Assembly: GCF_025994315.1 (NCBI RefSeq)
Contig: NZ_BAQE01000001.1
Source of the DNA: Swaminathania salitolerans
GTDB lineage: Bacteria > Pseudomonadota > Alphaproteobacteria > Acetobacterales > Acetobacteraceae
Strand: one strand, 5' to 3'
Length of the DNA: 64,000 nt
The notes under the pieces are model-generated. The model was given only the letters and a program-made list of their open reading frames with translations. It was not told the DNA's origin and searched no databases. A program made the translations under genes and the position numbers. This document shows, piece by piece, positions 15,158-24,729 of the stretch; position 1 is the first letter of the stretch, and every line of letters starts with the position of its first letter.

Positions 15158-16939
15158 ATGTCGAGAAAACGGACTGACGTCGTTATCATTGGAGCCGGTT
15201 GGGCCGGTTCGATCCTGGCGAAGGAAATGCGTGAAGCGGGGCGATCCGTCATCATGCTGGAGCGTGGCCCCGAACGCAGAACGGCCGTGGAAGGAAGCTA
15301 TCCGGGCTCAATCGACGAATTGCGCGGAGCAATCCGGCATCGCCTCTTCCAGAACCCGGCCAAGACAACTGTCACGATCCGGAACACGATGAACCAGACC
15401 GCCCTGCCCTATCGCCAGCTGGCTGCCTTCCTGCCGGGTGAAGGCGTGGGCGGCGCAGGGCTGCACTGGTCCGGTGTGCATTTCAGAGCGGCGCCGGACG
15501 ATTTGCGCCTGCGCAGCCATGTCATTGAACGTTACGGGAAGAAATTCATTCCCGAGGATATGAACCTGCAGGATTACGACGTCACCTATGACGAGCTCGA
15601 ACCCTTTTTCGACAAGGCCGAAAAGGTTTTCGGGACATCAGGCGAAGCCTACAAGATCGACGGGAAAATTGTCGGAAACGGAAATGTTTTTGCACCGTCG
15701 CGCAGCGACGCATTTCCGCTCCCGCCGATGCAGGACGTTCACACCGCTGCCCTCTTCCGCAAGGCTGCGGCGGAGGCCGGTTATCACCCTTATTCAATGC
15801 CGGCGGCAAACGCCTCGAAACCGTATCTCAACAGCTACGGGCTTCAGATGGGGCCATGCAATTTCTGCGGCTATTGCAGCGGCTATGACTGTTTCATGTA
15901 TTCGAAGGCCTCTCCGAACATCAACATCCTGCCCGCGCTGAGGAGCGATCCGGGTTTCACCCTGATCTCGAATGCCCATGTCCTGCGCGTCAATCTGGAC
16001 GCCGAGCGCAGCCGCGCCACCGGGGTTACCTATCTGGATCAGAAAGCAGATCGGGAAATGACGATCGAGGCCGAACTCGTCATTATCGCGGCCTTCCAGT
16101 TTCACAACGTTCACCTCATGCTGCTGTCGGGTATCGGCAAACCCTACGATCCTGTCAGCAATACCGGCGTCGTCGGACGCAACTTCGTCTACCAGACCCT
16201 CACGACCTCCCATGCCTGGATGGGGAGGAACGATTACACCAACCAGTTCGTCGGAGCAGGAGGGGCAGGGGTCGCGATAGACGATTTCAACAGCGACAAT
16301 TTCGACCATGGTCCTCTCGGCTTCATCGGCGGCTCGCCCGTCTGGGTCAATCAGGCCGGCATAAAACCCATCGCAGCCGCCATGTCGGGAGGCGGAAAAT
16401 CCTCCCCGCGCTGGGGAAAGGGCTTCAAGGAAGCTCTGGTCGATACCTATCGCCACTCCTTCGCCATCGACGCGCATGGCAGCAACATGGCGTATCGCGA
16501 CGTTTATCTCGATCTGGATCCAACCTGGAAAGACAGCTACGGCCAGCCCCTGCTGCGCATGACCTTCACCTGGAAGGATAACGATATCCGGATGAACCAG
16601 TATGTCGTCGGCAAGATCGAACCCATCATGAAGGCGCTCGGCGCGCGCCATTACGAGCTGGGACGGCTGGAATATGGCGAACCCTTCGACACCCGCCGTT
16701 ATCAGACCACCCATCTCGGCGGCGGTGCGGTCATGGGCGCCGATCCACGGACGAGCGCGCTCAATCGCTATCTGCAAAGCTGGGATGTTTCCAATGTCTT
16801 CGTCATCGGATCCAACGCCTTTCCACAGGGGATGGGATACAATCCTACGGGCACGGTTGCCGCCCTCGCCTACTGGGCGGCCCATCATATCCGTACCCGC
16901 TATCTGATGCATCCCGGCCCTCTGGTACATCGCGCATGA
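15158..16939 (+). CDS. GMC-family FAD dehydrogenase large subunit
   Basis: A 593-residue flavoprotein that oxidises a sugar acid or polyol in the periplasm and passes electrons to the cytochrome subunit. The FAD dinucleotide-binding motif is GAGWAGS (residues 12-18) in VVIIGAGWAGS, with EGVGGAGLHWSG near 95. A cysteine cluster near residues 233-245 (GPCNFCGYCSGYDCFM) is the site where related FAD dehydrogenases hold an iron-sulphur cluster. The C-terminal GMC signature runs THLGGGAVMGADP to NPTGTVAALAYWAA. It has no signal peptide of its own, which fits export with the Tat small subunit. It overlaps the cytochrome gene by 4 nt (ATGA). Confidence 0.92.
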   Translation: MSRKRTDVVIIGAGWAGSILAKEMREAGRSVIMLERGPERRTAVEGSYPGSIDELRGAIRHRLFQNPAKTTVTIRNTMNQTALPYRQLAAFLPGEGVGGAGLHWSGVHFRAAPDDLRLRSHVIERYGKKFIPEDMNLQDYDVTYDELEPFFDKAEKVFGTSGEAYKIDGKIVGNGNVFAPSRSDAFPLPPMQDVHTAALFRKAAAEAGYHPYSMPAANASKPYLNSYGLQMGPCNFCGYCSGYDCFMYSKASPNINILPALRSDPGFTLISNAHVLRVNLDAERSRATGVTYLDQKADREMTIEAELVIIAAFQFHNVHLMLLSGIGKPYDPVSNTGVVGRNFVYQTLTTSHAWMGRNDYTNQFVGAGGAGVAIDDFNSDNFDHGPLGFIGGSPVWVNQAGIKPIAAAMSGGGKSSPRWGKGFKEALVDTYRHSFAIDAHGSNMAYRDVYLDLDPTWKDSYGQPLLRMTFTWKDNDIRMNQYVVGKIEPIMKALGARHYELGRLEYGEPFDTRRYQTTHLGGGAVMGADPRTSALNRYLQSWDVSNVFVIGSNAFPQGMGYNPTGTVAALAYWAAHHIRTRYLMHPGPLVHRA

Positions 16940-18285
16940 AAAAGCCCGGATGTCTCGCGCTCCTCGCGACTCTCTTCCTTTTCCCGGCAGCAGCACAGGC
17001 GGCGCCGGAAAAGGAGACGCAACTGATCGAAAAGGGGCGCTATCTGGCCGCGGCATCGGATTGCGCCGCCTGTCATACCCATGACAGCCGTCATCCCTAT
17101 GCGGGAGGCAATCCGTTCCTTCTTCCGATCGGCACGCTCTATGCTCCGAACATCACGCCCGATCGCAAGGCCGGAATCGGGGATTATACCGAAGCGGATT
17201 TTTCAAACGCCCTGCGTCGCGGCATAGGAAAAGGCGGCAAGCCCCTCTACCCGGCCATGCCTTTCCCATCCTATGCGCGTATGAGCGACGCCGACATCCA
17301 CGCCTTGTGGGCCTATTTCCACAACGATGTCGCCCCGGACCCGGCCAGCGTGCCTGCGAACAAGATCCCGTGGCCGCTTTCCATGCGGTGGCCCATGACG
17401 CTGTGGCGTATCGCCTTCGCTCCGACCCCGGCCGAGGCGCGCAAAAGCGCGGAGCGTCATTTCCCGTCTCAGGAGACAGCGCGCGGCGCCTATCTCGTCG
17501 AAGGCCCCGGGCATTGCGGCGCCTGTCATACACCGCGCGCGATAACCTTTCAGGAAAAGGCACTCTCGAGCGACGGGAACGATCTTTACCTCTCGGGCGG
17601 TGCCGCTGTCGACGGCTGGACACCCGTCAACCTGCGTCAGGACAATCGTACCGGACTGGGAAGATGGCGTGAGGAGGACATCGTCGCCTTTCTGGAAACC
17701 GGGCGTAATCTGCATGGCTCGGCCTTCGGGGGCATGACCGATGCGATCGTACACGGCACACAGCATCTCACGGATCAGGATCTCCGCGCCATCGCGCATT
17801 ACCTGAAAACCAGCCTGCCCGCACGCAAGGGAGAAGCCCCCTGGACATATGATCCGGCGGTGGCGAAAGCGCTTCAGCAAGGCACTCTGCCGGATAAGGG
17901 CGCGCGGCTTTATGTCGATCGTTGCGCCGCATGTCACCGCACGGACGGACATGGCTACGCGCCGGCCTTCCCGCCGCTTGCAGGCAACCCGGTCGTCATG
18001 AACCCCGATCCCGGATCGCTCATTCTGATCGTACTGCGTGGTTCCACGCTCCCTCCCACCGAACAGGCGCCCTCACCATTCACGATGCCTGGCTTCGCAT
18101 CCCTCATGTCAGATCGGGATGTCGCCGAGGTCGTCACGTTCATCCGCCGCTCCTGGGGCAACAATGCGCGCGTGGTGACGCAAGACGATGTCAGGACATT
18201 CCGGAAACATAACGGTCAATGGATCGATGACAAACCGCCATCGCCCATGAACCGAGCGTCCTCTCCCCGGGAAAACGCACCCTGA
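16936..18285 (+). CDS. Triheme cytochrome c subunit of the dehydrogenase
   Basis: A 449-residue exported cytochrome that carries electrons from the flavin subunit to ubiquinone in the cytoplasmic membrane. It has a Sec signal peptide (MKKPGCLALLATLFLFPAAAQA) and three heme-binding CxxCH sites: CAACH near residue 41, CGACH near 193 and CAACH near 328. Each has a downstream Met ligand candidate, for example in PAMPFPSYARMSD. The layout and length match the cytochrome subunits of acetic-acid-bacterial gluconate, ketogluconate and alcohol dehydrogenases. It ends 37 nt before the convergent tail-fibre gene of the phage cluster. Confidence 0.93.
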   Translation: MKKPGCLALLATLFLFPAAAQAAPEKETQLIEKGRYLAAASDCAACHTHDSRHPYAGGNPFLLPIGTLYAPNITPDRKAGIGDYTEADFSNALRRGIGKGGKPLYPAMPFPSYARMSDADIHALWAYFHNDVAPDPASVPANKIPWPLSMRWPMTLWRIAFAPTPAEARKSAERHFPSQETARGAYLVEGPGHCGACHTPRAITFQEKALSSDGNDLYLSGGAAVDGWTPVNLRQDNRTGLGRWREEDIVAFLETGRNLHGSAFGGMTDAIVHGTQHLTDQDLRAIAHYLKTSLPARKGEAPWTYDPAVAKALQQGTLPDKGARLYVDRCAACHRTDGHGYAPAFPPLAGNPVVMNPDPGSLILIVLRGSTLPPTEQAPSPFTMPGFASLMSDRDVAEVVTFIRRSWGNNARVVTQDDVRTFRKHNGQWIDDKPPSPMNRASSPRENAP

Positions 18286-18322
18286 TCCGGCGGATGTCCG
18301 AGCGCAGCAATCCTCAGCGGCG

Positions 18323-19579
18323 TCATCGCTGGAACCGGTAGATCACACAGCCCTGGAAACCCCGCCCGCCGGGGCTGGTCTGCCCTTCCGCACGCGCACC
18401 GTAGGCTCCGCCGCCACCAGCTCCGTATTTCGTCGCATTGTGCCCGAGCAGCGCCCCCGCGCGCCCCGCTCCACCCCACGGACCATCGGCGCCATTCCCG
18501 GCGAATACATATGTGCCTGCCTGGCCATCGCTCCCGCAGCCCCCGTACAGACTCCATAACGTGCCGCCTGTAGCACTGCCCCCGCTCCCCCCCGACGCAT
18601 TTTGCGGACCGGTGAACTGTCCCGCCCCCCCTCCTTCGGCCGAGAGCAGGAGAGTCCCGTCATAAGTCACGAAACTCGTTCCTCCACGATTATCCGGCCC
18701 GCCACCGAGTCCGATCGTGACAGAAAGCGCAGCGCTGTGACGCGGATCGACGCGATAGATACCCCATGCATCGCCGCCAGCTCCGCCGCCGCCGCCCGAA
18801 AACGAACCGCTCTCGGCGCTGACGGCCGAACTCGACGCTCCCCCCCCTCCGGCACCGATGACACGTAATTCCACATGAGAAGCCCAGGCCGGAATGGTGA
18901 GAATCTGGCTGGCAAAGCAAAGCGCGTGGGACTGGGCGATCTGCTGGACGAAGTCGATCGTCGCATAATCCGCAAGGCGTGGTCGGAAGGCTTCGGCGGG
19001 ACGGGGAACCACTCCGCTCATCGTTGCCGCGCTGGACGGGACGTCCAGCCTGTAGAGGGGAACGACGACCGCACCGTATAGGTCCGGCTGGCTGGTTGCG
19101 ATCACGAAAGAAATCTGCCCGGCACGACGGGTCGGCAGTGCCTTTCCCCGGTTATCCGGTCCGGCCATCGTACGGTCGGGATCGTCGGCGTCGAAGAAGG
19201 GAAGCACTTCATTGCAGTCGTCGGCTTCCCTGCAAACGGCATAAACGGTCACGACGGCCCCGGTCAGGGGAATATCCAGAGAAATCTCCTCGTCGTGATG
19301 GAAAAGACATTGCGTCACGACCGGCGCCGCATCCAGCCCGGCGCTCGGGCTTCCTATCCGTGTCCAGTCCAGCGCATAGGGCGCGACGATCGTGCCCGGT
19401 CCGATCGCGACAGAGAGCGACTCGCTGGACACGGTGCAGGCGAGACCCGTAGCCGTTACGGTGTCGCTTCCAAGCAGAACGCTCGCCAGTCGCCCCAGCC
19501 CCTCTTTCGCATAGCGTCCGAGACGCAGGAGATCGGTATCGAGCGGCACGGATCCTGCATAGACAATCGGTCGATCCAT
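18323..19579 (-). CDS. Glycine-rich tail fibre protein
   Basis: A 418-residue fibre. The N-terminal half (MDRPIVYAGSVPLDTDLLR onward, with IGPGTIVAPYALD) resembles baseplate-attaching fibre domains. The C-terminal 150 residues are a glycine-rich beta domain (VIGAGGGGASSS and the SGGGGGAGGDAW segment), the type found at the receptor-binding end of many tail fibres. The start is the ATG at 19579, overlapping the stop of the gpI-like gene. It is the last gene of the leftward phage operon. Confidence 0.8.
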   Translation of the reverse strand: MDRPIVYAGSVPLDTDLLRLGRYAKEGLGRLASVLLGSDTVTATGLACTVSSESLSVAIGPGTIVAPYALDWTRIGSPSAGLDAAPVVTQCLFHHDEEISLDIPLTGAVVTVYAVCREADDCNEVLPFFDADDPDRTMAGPDNRGKALPTRRAGQISFVIATSQPDLYGAVVVPLYRLDVPSSAATMSGVVPRPAEAFRPRLADYATIDFVQQIAQSHALCFASQILTIPAWASHVELRVIGAGGGGASSSAVSAESGSFSGGGGGAGGDAWGIYRVDPRHSAALSVTIGLGGGPDNRGGTSFVTYDGTLLLSAEGGGAGQFTGPQNASGGSGGSATGGTLWSLYGGCGSDGQAGTYVFAGNGADGPWGGAGRAGALLGHNATKYGAGGGGAYGARAEGQTSPGGRGFQGCVIYRFQR

Positions 19580-20238
19580 CACATATCCATCCTTATCCAG
19601 GCAGTGACACCCAGCGCCTTGACGTCTTTTACAGCCGTGCAGAGTGCACGCGTGGTCAAAGGCAATTTCGGCATCAGCTCGAGACAGAACTGTCCGCCTG
19701 CGAGGCTTCCGTACCGCAGACGTGTTGCGCCATATCCGCCAAGCACGTTCAGCGCGCCGCAATCGCGCACCGATCCGGGCTCGATCAGTCTCGGCGGAGC
19801 GCCGGCGATCTGTCTCACAGCCTCCGAAACGGCTCTGCGCGTCGTCTTCTCCGCCGAGATCGCCTCGATCATGCGGCGGCGAAAATGCGTGTCCTTCTCC
19901 TGCGGGAGACGACACATGCCGGAGCTCCCGAACAGATCGGTCGCAGCCATATCCAGAAAGACACCGCGCACCGAGCCGATACGGGTCTGATCGCGAACGA
20001 CGCCCATCAGCGACCAGATCTGCGACAGAACAGCCCCGAAACCGGTGAGCAGCGCCTGCAAACGCGGTGCGTCTTCTTCCTCGTCTCCCCGATAGACGGG
20101 AAACCAGCCCTCAGGCAGGATCAGACGCAGGCGACGTGCGAAATCCCGTGCCGTTCCCGGAGCCGGATAGGTGTCGAACAGGATCTTTCTGTCTGTAGCA
20201 TGCAACCGGGCGTCATCGCGGTCTCTGACGATCGCCAT
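19579..20238 (-). CDS. Tail/baseplate protein, gpI-like
   Basis: A 219-residue protein lying between fibre genes, downstream of the gpJ-like baseplate gene, where P2-type phages encode the tail protein gpI. It has no obvious sequence motif; WFPVYRGDEEEDAPRLQALLTGFGAVLSQIWSLM gives a helical N-terminal region and PPRLIEPGSVRDCGALNV a beta C-terminal part. It overlaps both neighbours by a few bases (ATGA). The assignment is by position and general character, not by motif. Confidence 0.55.
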   Translation of the reverse strand: MAIVRDRDDARLHATDRKILFDTYPAPGTARDFARRLRLILPEGWFPVYRGDEEEDAPRLQALLTGFGAVLSQIWSLMGVVRDQTRIGSVRGVFLDMAATDLFGSSGMCRLPQEKDTHFRRRMIEAISAEKTTRRAVSEAVRQIAGAPPRLIEPGSVRDCGALNVLGGYGATRLRYGSLAGGQFCLELMPKLPLTTRALCTAVKDVKALGVTAWIRMDM

Positions 20239-21473
20239 CAGCCGCCCACCTGCTCGACCGAAAACAACGGGACACGATAATCACGGCCGTTGACATTGAG
20301 ATGCAGGAATCCACCCTCGGCACGAGCGGGCAGCGCTCCGCCCACACCCGATACCGGTGACGCCATCTGGATCTCTCCTCCTTCCGCAGGATAAAGCCCG
20401 AGATTGGGAGAGCCGTTCTCTCCCTTCTGCACATAAACCCCCGCCGCCGCGAGATCGCTCCCTGCCTGGATATTGAGCGTGTTCGTCGGCTTTGCATTGG
20501 GCAGGACCGAAAACAGCAACTGCCCCGACATGTTCGTCACGAGAAATCCGTCATCGGAAAACTGAAGGCGCTGTCCCCTCGCCGTTTGCGATACGGTCGA
20601 GAACATCATCGCTCCGGCATCGAGCCCCTGTACGCCCTCCCGGCTCTCGGGCGTGCGCCACTCGATCCCCTGGTTCCGCGCCATCGAGATCGCACAGCCA
20701 TAGCCGCTGTCATCTCCATCGGTCCCGGCCAGAGACGTATTGCCGAACAGGATTCCGGTCTTCCACGAATCCGGGTTGCTGACGAAAACGATTCCCGCCT
20801 CGCAATCGGAGGTCCCTTCGGTATGTCCCCCACCCGCCCCTATCTGGATCGCGTAGGTGCCTCCACCGCAATTCGGATGATACGGGGTGGAAACGCCATG
20901 CGCCGCCCCACCGAGATTGACGGCCTCGAGCTCCATGACGAAGCTGGGCTGGTAGTTCACCCCGGGCATACGCCACGCCTCGCCATAATAGGCGTAAGCC
21001 GTGGTTGTTGTCGGCGTGGTCACGTCATCCGAAATTCCCCAGGCGGCCACACCGATCGAGCTCGGAATATGCCCGAGTTTGTCGCGCCATTTCAGGGCAT
21101 CGGAGGTACGCGACCCCGCGACGAAACCGCTATTGCCGAAGCGGGAAAGAGAGGCGCTCTGCGCATTTTCCAGAGCCCACGGCCCGATCGAGGTGGTGGC
21201 CATGATTGCCGAGAGCCAGTCCTGGCGATCGACATTCCGCGTGTTCAGCGCCGGATAATCGGATGCGGCGCCCACGAAAAACCGGTCACCGAACCGGCTG
21301 ACCTTGGCTCCCTCCTCCGCAAAGAACTCTCCGCTCGGAGGCGAGTCCGCCGGCGCACCCGCGATCTGGCTCGCCGTCGCATTGAGCGTTTCCACTCCGT
21401 CCGATGTCGCAACGACCAGAACTTCCTGTCCTTCGACAGAGGGGATCCGGAAATAATTATTGAATTTCGGCAT
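20238..21473 (-). CDS. Putative second fibre or receptor-binding protein
   Basis: A 411-residue beta-rich protein (MPKFNNYFRIPSVEGQEV at the N-terminus; segments such as GGGTYAIQIGAGGGHTEG and LNIQAGSDLAAAGVYVQKG). The C-terminal part resembles trimeric spike or fibre domains of virion surface proteins. It sits between the gpJ-like and gpI-like genes, an unusual place for a fibre in P2-type maps. It overlaps gpJ by 1 nt (TAATG) and the gpI-like gene by 4 nt. I do not recognise a specific family; a structural role on the baseplate is inferred. Confidence 0.55.
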   Translation of the reverse strand: MPKFNNYFRIPSVEGQEVLVVATSDGVETLNATASQIAGAPADSPPSGEFFAEEGAKVSRFGDRFFVGAASDYPALNTRNVDRQDWLSAIMATTSIGPWALENAQSASLSRFGNSGFVAGSRTSDALKWRDKLGHIPSSIGVAAWGISDDVTTPTTTTAYAYYGEAWRMPGVNYQPSFVMELEAVNLGGAAHGVSTPYHPNCGGGTYAIQIGAGGGHTEGTSDCEAGIVFVSNPDSWKTGILFGNTSLAGTDGDDSGYGCAISMARNQGIEWRTPESREGVQGLDAGAMMFSTVSQTARGQRLQFSDDGFLVTNMSGQLLFSVLPNAKPTNTLNIQAGSDLAAAGVYVQKGENGSPNLGLYPAEGGEIQMASPVSGVGGALPARAEGGFLHLNVNGRDYRVPLFSVEQVGG

Positions 21474-22615
21474 TACCCCTCCTGTTCGATATGTATGGAA
21501 ATCTCGCCGGGAAAAAGCGACTGGCTGGTTCGACCGGAAATGTCATCCTGCCCACCATTCATCCTGATGTCGTTGACGGATCTGACGCTGACCCCGACCG
21601 CTGCAAACACGACATAGGCAAGACGGCTGAAGGGATATCCATCCCCTATGCCCGCGGCCGCGATATCCTCGCTCACCGCACGCTCCAGAAGGGTTTTCGC
21701 CTCTTCCGGATCGTCGCCTCCATCGACGAGAACGCGCATGGAGACATCGACATGAAGGATCGAAGGCCGCACCACGGAAAATGCGACCCCGAGCGCCTTG
21801 CGCGCCTCCACACTGGCATGAACGCGCCGTACGACCTGCTCCGGCACCTCCTCGCTTCCATCATCCACGACGACCGTGAAATACCCCGAGCGCGCGCTCC
21901 CTCCCGGCGCCTGCCCGTCGAACACCGCGTAACTCAGATTATGCTGCGTCTCCCTGATCGCGCTTTCTATCGCCGCCCGGGACGCGCTCGCCTTCGCTGC
22001 AAGCCAGAGCGGGAATCGCGCCCGCAACTGTGCGTCGGTTTCCTGATCGGCCCCATTCGTGAAGGCACGGGGATTCGTTACGATATCGATTCCGGCAACC
22101 GAGGTGCCCATGAGCGAGATGGCTCCCGCCGGAACATTTCCTCCACTCCCCTCGATCAGGGCTTCGACCGGCAATGTGAGCGAGGCAAGCCCCGCAGGTC
22201 GAACATATCCCCTCGCTTCCTGCGACCAGCGTGGATGACCGGGATCACGAACGACCTGAAACGTTACCGCTCCGACGGTACGCACGGTCACCCCGGGTCG
22301 CACCACGGCCGAAAGATCGCCATAGGACAGACAGCTCATCGTCACGGAACCGGCCGCCTTCACACCTGGAAGGCGGATCATTCCGAAATCGCCGACGAAG
22401 CTGTCGCAATCCGCACCCACCGAGGTCGCAAGCCGCGTTCGGCACAGGATCTGGACCAGAAGATATTGCAACCAGACTCCGAGCGCCGAAACGCTCTCGA
22501 TCAGCGCCAGCCCGACGGAACCGGTATCGAAGGCGAGGCGCTCGGAGCAGTTTGCCTGAGCCGTCACGATCGCCGTCCGTACCAGTGAGGAAAAGGAGCG
22601 CAGAGAAAGCGACAT
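21473..22615 (-). CDS. Baseplate protein, gpJ/gp47 family
   Basis: A 380-residue baseplate wedge protein that connects the central hub to the periphery of a contractile tail. Family features are visible: GLALIESVSALGVWLQYLLVQIL near the N-terminus, LPGVKAAGSVTMSC, GSGGNVPAGAISLM, the TNGADQETDAQLRARFPLW block, and a C-terminal domain with HVDVSMRVLVDGGDDPEEAKTLLERAV. Length is normal. It lies directly after the gp25-like gene, the conserved V-W-J order of P2-like phages. Confidence 0.87.
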   Translation of the reverse strand: MSLSLRSFSSLVRTAIVTAQANCSERLAFDTGSVGLALIESVSALGVWLQYLLVQILCRTRLATSVGADCDSFVGDFGMIRLPGVKAAGSVTMSCLSYGDLSAVVRPGVTVRTVGAVTFQVVRDPGHPRWSQEARGYVRPAGLASLTLPVEALIEGSGGNVPAGAISLMGTSVAGIDIVTNPRAFTNGADQETDAQLRARFPLWLAAKASASRAAIESAIRETQHNLSYAVFDGQAPGGSARSGYFTVVVDDGSEEVPEQVVRRVHASVEARKALGVAFSVVRPSILHVDVSMRVLVDGGDDPEEAKTLLERAVSEDIAAAGIGDGYPFSRLAYVVFAAVGVSVRSVNDIRMNGGQDDISGRTSQSLFPGEISIHIEQEG

Positions 22616-22654
22616 GAGTCTTCCGATACTGTTACGGCCCGTGCCGAACCGCGT

Positions 22655-23029
22655 TCAGACCGTGCCGTCCTGATTGAAGCTGAAGGAATCCTGCCCGGCC
22701 TCGCCGCGCTCGGTATAGCTTATGGTGCAAGCCGCCCCCCCCGGTGGGGAGGCGACGATCCGGACCGAAATCGGCGCATCCTGATCGATGCGCGCTTCCA
22801 TGGCGAGCTGAGCGAGAATGAGCCGTTGCAGCTCCGCCTCCCGCAGGGGCGTGCCTATCCGGGCTGGAAGCCCTGCGCCGTAGGATCGATGCCAGAGATA
22901 GCCGTTCTCATTGGTGCACAGACGACGCAGGACCGATTGCCGTGTTCCGATCGTCTCCCGCGCGCAGGCCAGCGCGCCATCCTGATCGCAAACGAGATCC
23001 TGACCGAAATAATGAAAGAGATCCGTCAT
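22655..23029 (-). CDS. Baseplate wedge protein, gp25/gpW-like
   Basis: A 124-residue protein in the place of P2 gpW and T4 gp25, part of the baseplate wedge. It begins MTDLFHYFGQDLVCDQDGAL; a typical gp25-like block is IGTPLREAELQRLILAQLAMEARID, followed by a beta strand pair ISVRIVASPPGGAACTISYTER. The ATG at 23029 overlaps the stop of gpV. The gpV-gp25-gpJ order supports the call. Confidence 0.75.
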   Translation of the reverse strand: MTDLFHYFGQDLVCDQDGALACARETIGTRQSVLRRLCTNENGYLWHRSYGAGLPARIGTPLREAELQRLILAQLAMEARIDQDAPISVRIVASPPGGAACTISYTERGEAGQDSFSFNQDGTV

Positions 23030-23631
23030 CCGATCGCTCGTTCGGTGACACCGTTGGCATAAGGATGGACGTGCTCGCCAAGTGCGTTCCGATCCGTTCT
23101 GACATCGCCCCCGGACACGGCGAGTCCGGCCGAATCCAGCGTCATGGTCACGTTTCCAACATGCCATGCGATACGCGACGAACCAATCGAGCACCGGGCT
23201 TCCCCTGCGCCAAAGGCAAGACCCTCGCGCGACAGATGCAACCAGCCGCCGTGACCGCCGTCCCGTTCTTCTCTGGCAGCCACGTCACATCCTGTGCGGA
23301 CCAGAAGCTCGCCAGGCTGCGCGACCCTCCCCGACACGGGGGATACGGGCGGCGAGGCCACCACGTCGTAGAGAACGGCAACGATCACGAACGTCTCTCC
23401 ATCGCCTTCGACAGGCATCAGGAGAACATGGGTGTCCGGCGTACAGGGGCAGGAAATGCGCAGATCGCCGACCTGGGTCAGACCGGCATCCGGGATCCAT
23501 CCCGTTTCGACGTCGTCAGGCTGTATCCTGACCTTCACGGCATGATTATCGGGATCGACGGCCGATACGATTCCATGCACAGCATGGGCAACCCTTGCCT
23601 GACTCGCGGCCATGCGCATCACATCTTCCAT
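23026..23631 (-). CDS. Baseplate assembly protein V (spike)
   Basis: A 201-residue protein of the gpV/VgrG-like spike family that forms the central puncturing needle. It has the beta-barrel N-terminal part (VHGIVSAVDPDNHAVKVRIQPDDVETGWIPDAG), then a C-terminal region ending in GGDVRTDRNALGEHVHPYANG, with the HxH that in gpV-type spikes coordinates a tip metal ion. The start is the ATG at 23631, preceded by AAGGAGG (23637-23643); an upstream ATG at 23646 would place that RBS inside the gene. Confidence 0.82.
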   Translation of the reverse strand: MEDVMRMAASQARVAHAVHGIVSAVDPDNHAVKVRIQPDDVETGWIPDAGLTQVGDLRISCPCTPDTHVLLMPVEGDGETFVIVAVLYDVVASPPVSPVSGRVAQPGELLVRTGCDVAAREERDGGHGGWLHLSREGLAFGAGEARCSIGSSRIAWHVGNVTMTLDSAGLAVSGGDVRTDRNALGEHVHPYANGVTERAIG

Positions 23632-23658
23632 CCTGCCCTCCTTCATGATCCTGTCTGT

Positions 23659-24729
23659 TCATCCGGAACGATCTCTTATCGTCACATCCTGCAGATACCC
23701 CTGTCGTCCATCGAAAACATGCCGGACTGAATCGACCGACAACACTTTACCGCCCTTCGTCATGCCGTCGTCGAACCGGATGAGATGGCGTGGCGCAAGA
23801 CCAACCATTGCAGGAAAGGCGAGCCGCGCTTCGAATGCATGTGCCATGATCCGACGGTGCTTTCCCTGAGCCAGACGTCTTATGTCGTCCATGCGTCGTC
23901 CCGGGGCACGGAAACAGTAAAACGGGCGGTCTCCGGAAGGCGGTTCTGCCATGAAGGAACTGCCGTCATAATAAACCGCACTCCGCGCCCGTTGACGCGA
24001 GTCCCAGGACTGCACTCCGACAACGGCCCCGCCGGAGAGCGAAAGATCGCGATGCATGGCCCTCAAAGTCACCGCATCGGGCGAAAACACATTCGCGCTT
24101 CGGGTCTGCGCGCTGGCCCAGGGATGGAGCATCACGGTCCGGCCTTGCACGGAGCACTCGAAATCCTGCTCGCGCGCAACGGAGAAAACGAGGTCGAATG
24201 CCGTCTGATGACGATTCTGGGTGATGGTCGAAAGCCTTCTGTGCTCGATCTGCCAGAACTGTCCGCTGTACTGTCCCACCTCCATGCCGGATAACGCCGA
24301 GTCATCGAATCCCAGACCGGATGCTTCGACAGCATGACGTACGAGTTCGATGCCGGTCGCATTGCTCCATCCCCCGACAAGCCGCCTTTCGAGCAACAGG
24401 GCCAGATAGTCCCGACAGTTCAGCACATAAGCCGAAGGAGACGATCCGCGGCTGATCCGGTCGACCATACCGTGAAAAACGGTCTGCCACTGCCCGCCCG
24501 TCAGACGCTCCTCGCGAATCTGCAGGACGATATCCGGTCGCTTCGCTGGTTCCTGCTCTCCGAGCAGCGCTGAAAGCGCGGCCGTATCCCGAACCAGCAC
24601 TCCGATGGACGCAGTATCGCACCGCTCATAGCGGCTGCATTCCAGACGGAACCAGGAAACGAAAATCTCCCCCCCGGGCCTGCCCTCGACCAGAACGCGC
24701 GTCTCCCACGCACGAGATGACGCTGTCAT
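23659..24729 (-). CDS. Phage late control D / baseplate hub protein
   Basis: A 356-residue gpD-family protein, the hub that receives the spike at the end of the tail tube. Recognisable stretches are QWQTVFHGMVDRISRG, YVLNCRDYLALLLERRL, the EHRRLSTITQNRHQTAFDLVFSVAREQ segment, and RRLAQGKHRRIMAHAFEARLAFPAM. Its position after gpX-like and before gpV matches P2-type tails. The start overlaps the stop of the gpX-like gene by 4 nt. Confidence 0.85.
   Translation of the reverse strand: MTASSRAWETRVLVEGRPGGEIFVSWFRLECSRYERCDTASIGVLVRDTAALSALLGEQEPAKRPDIVLQIREERLTGGQWQTVFHGMVDRISRGSSPSAYVLNCRDYLALLLERRLVGGWSNATGIELVRHAVEASGLGFDDSALSGMEVGQYSGQFWQIEHRRLSTITQNRHQTAFDLVFSVAREQDFECSVQGRTVMLHPWASAQTRSANVFSPDAVTLRAMHRDLSLSGGAVVGVQSWDSRQRARSAVYYDGSSFMAEPPSGDRPFYCFRAPGRRMDDIRRLAQGKHRRIMAHAFEARLAFPAMVGLAPRHLIRFDDGMTKGGKVLSVDSVRHVFDGRQGYLQDVTIRDRSG

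Noticed and set aside
18286..18322. Possible left attachment site of the phage cluster
   Set aside because: The 37-nt gap has no sequence that I could find repeated near 38300-38800, and no tRNA lies beside it.
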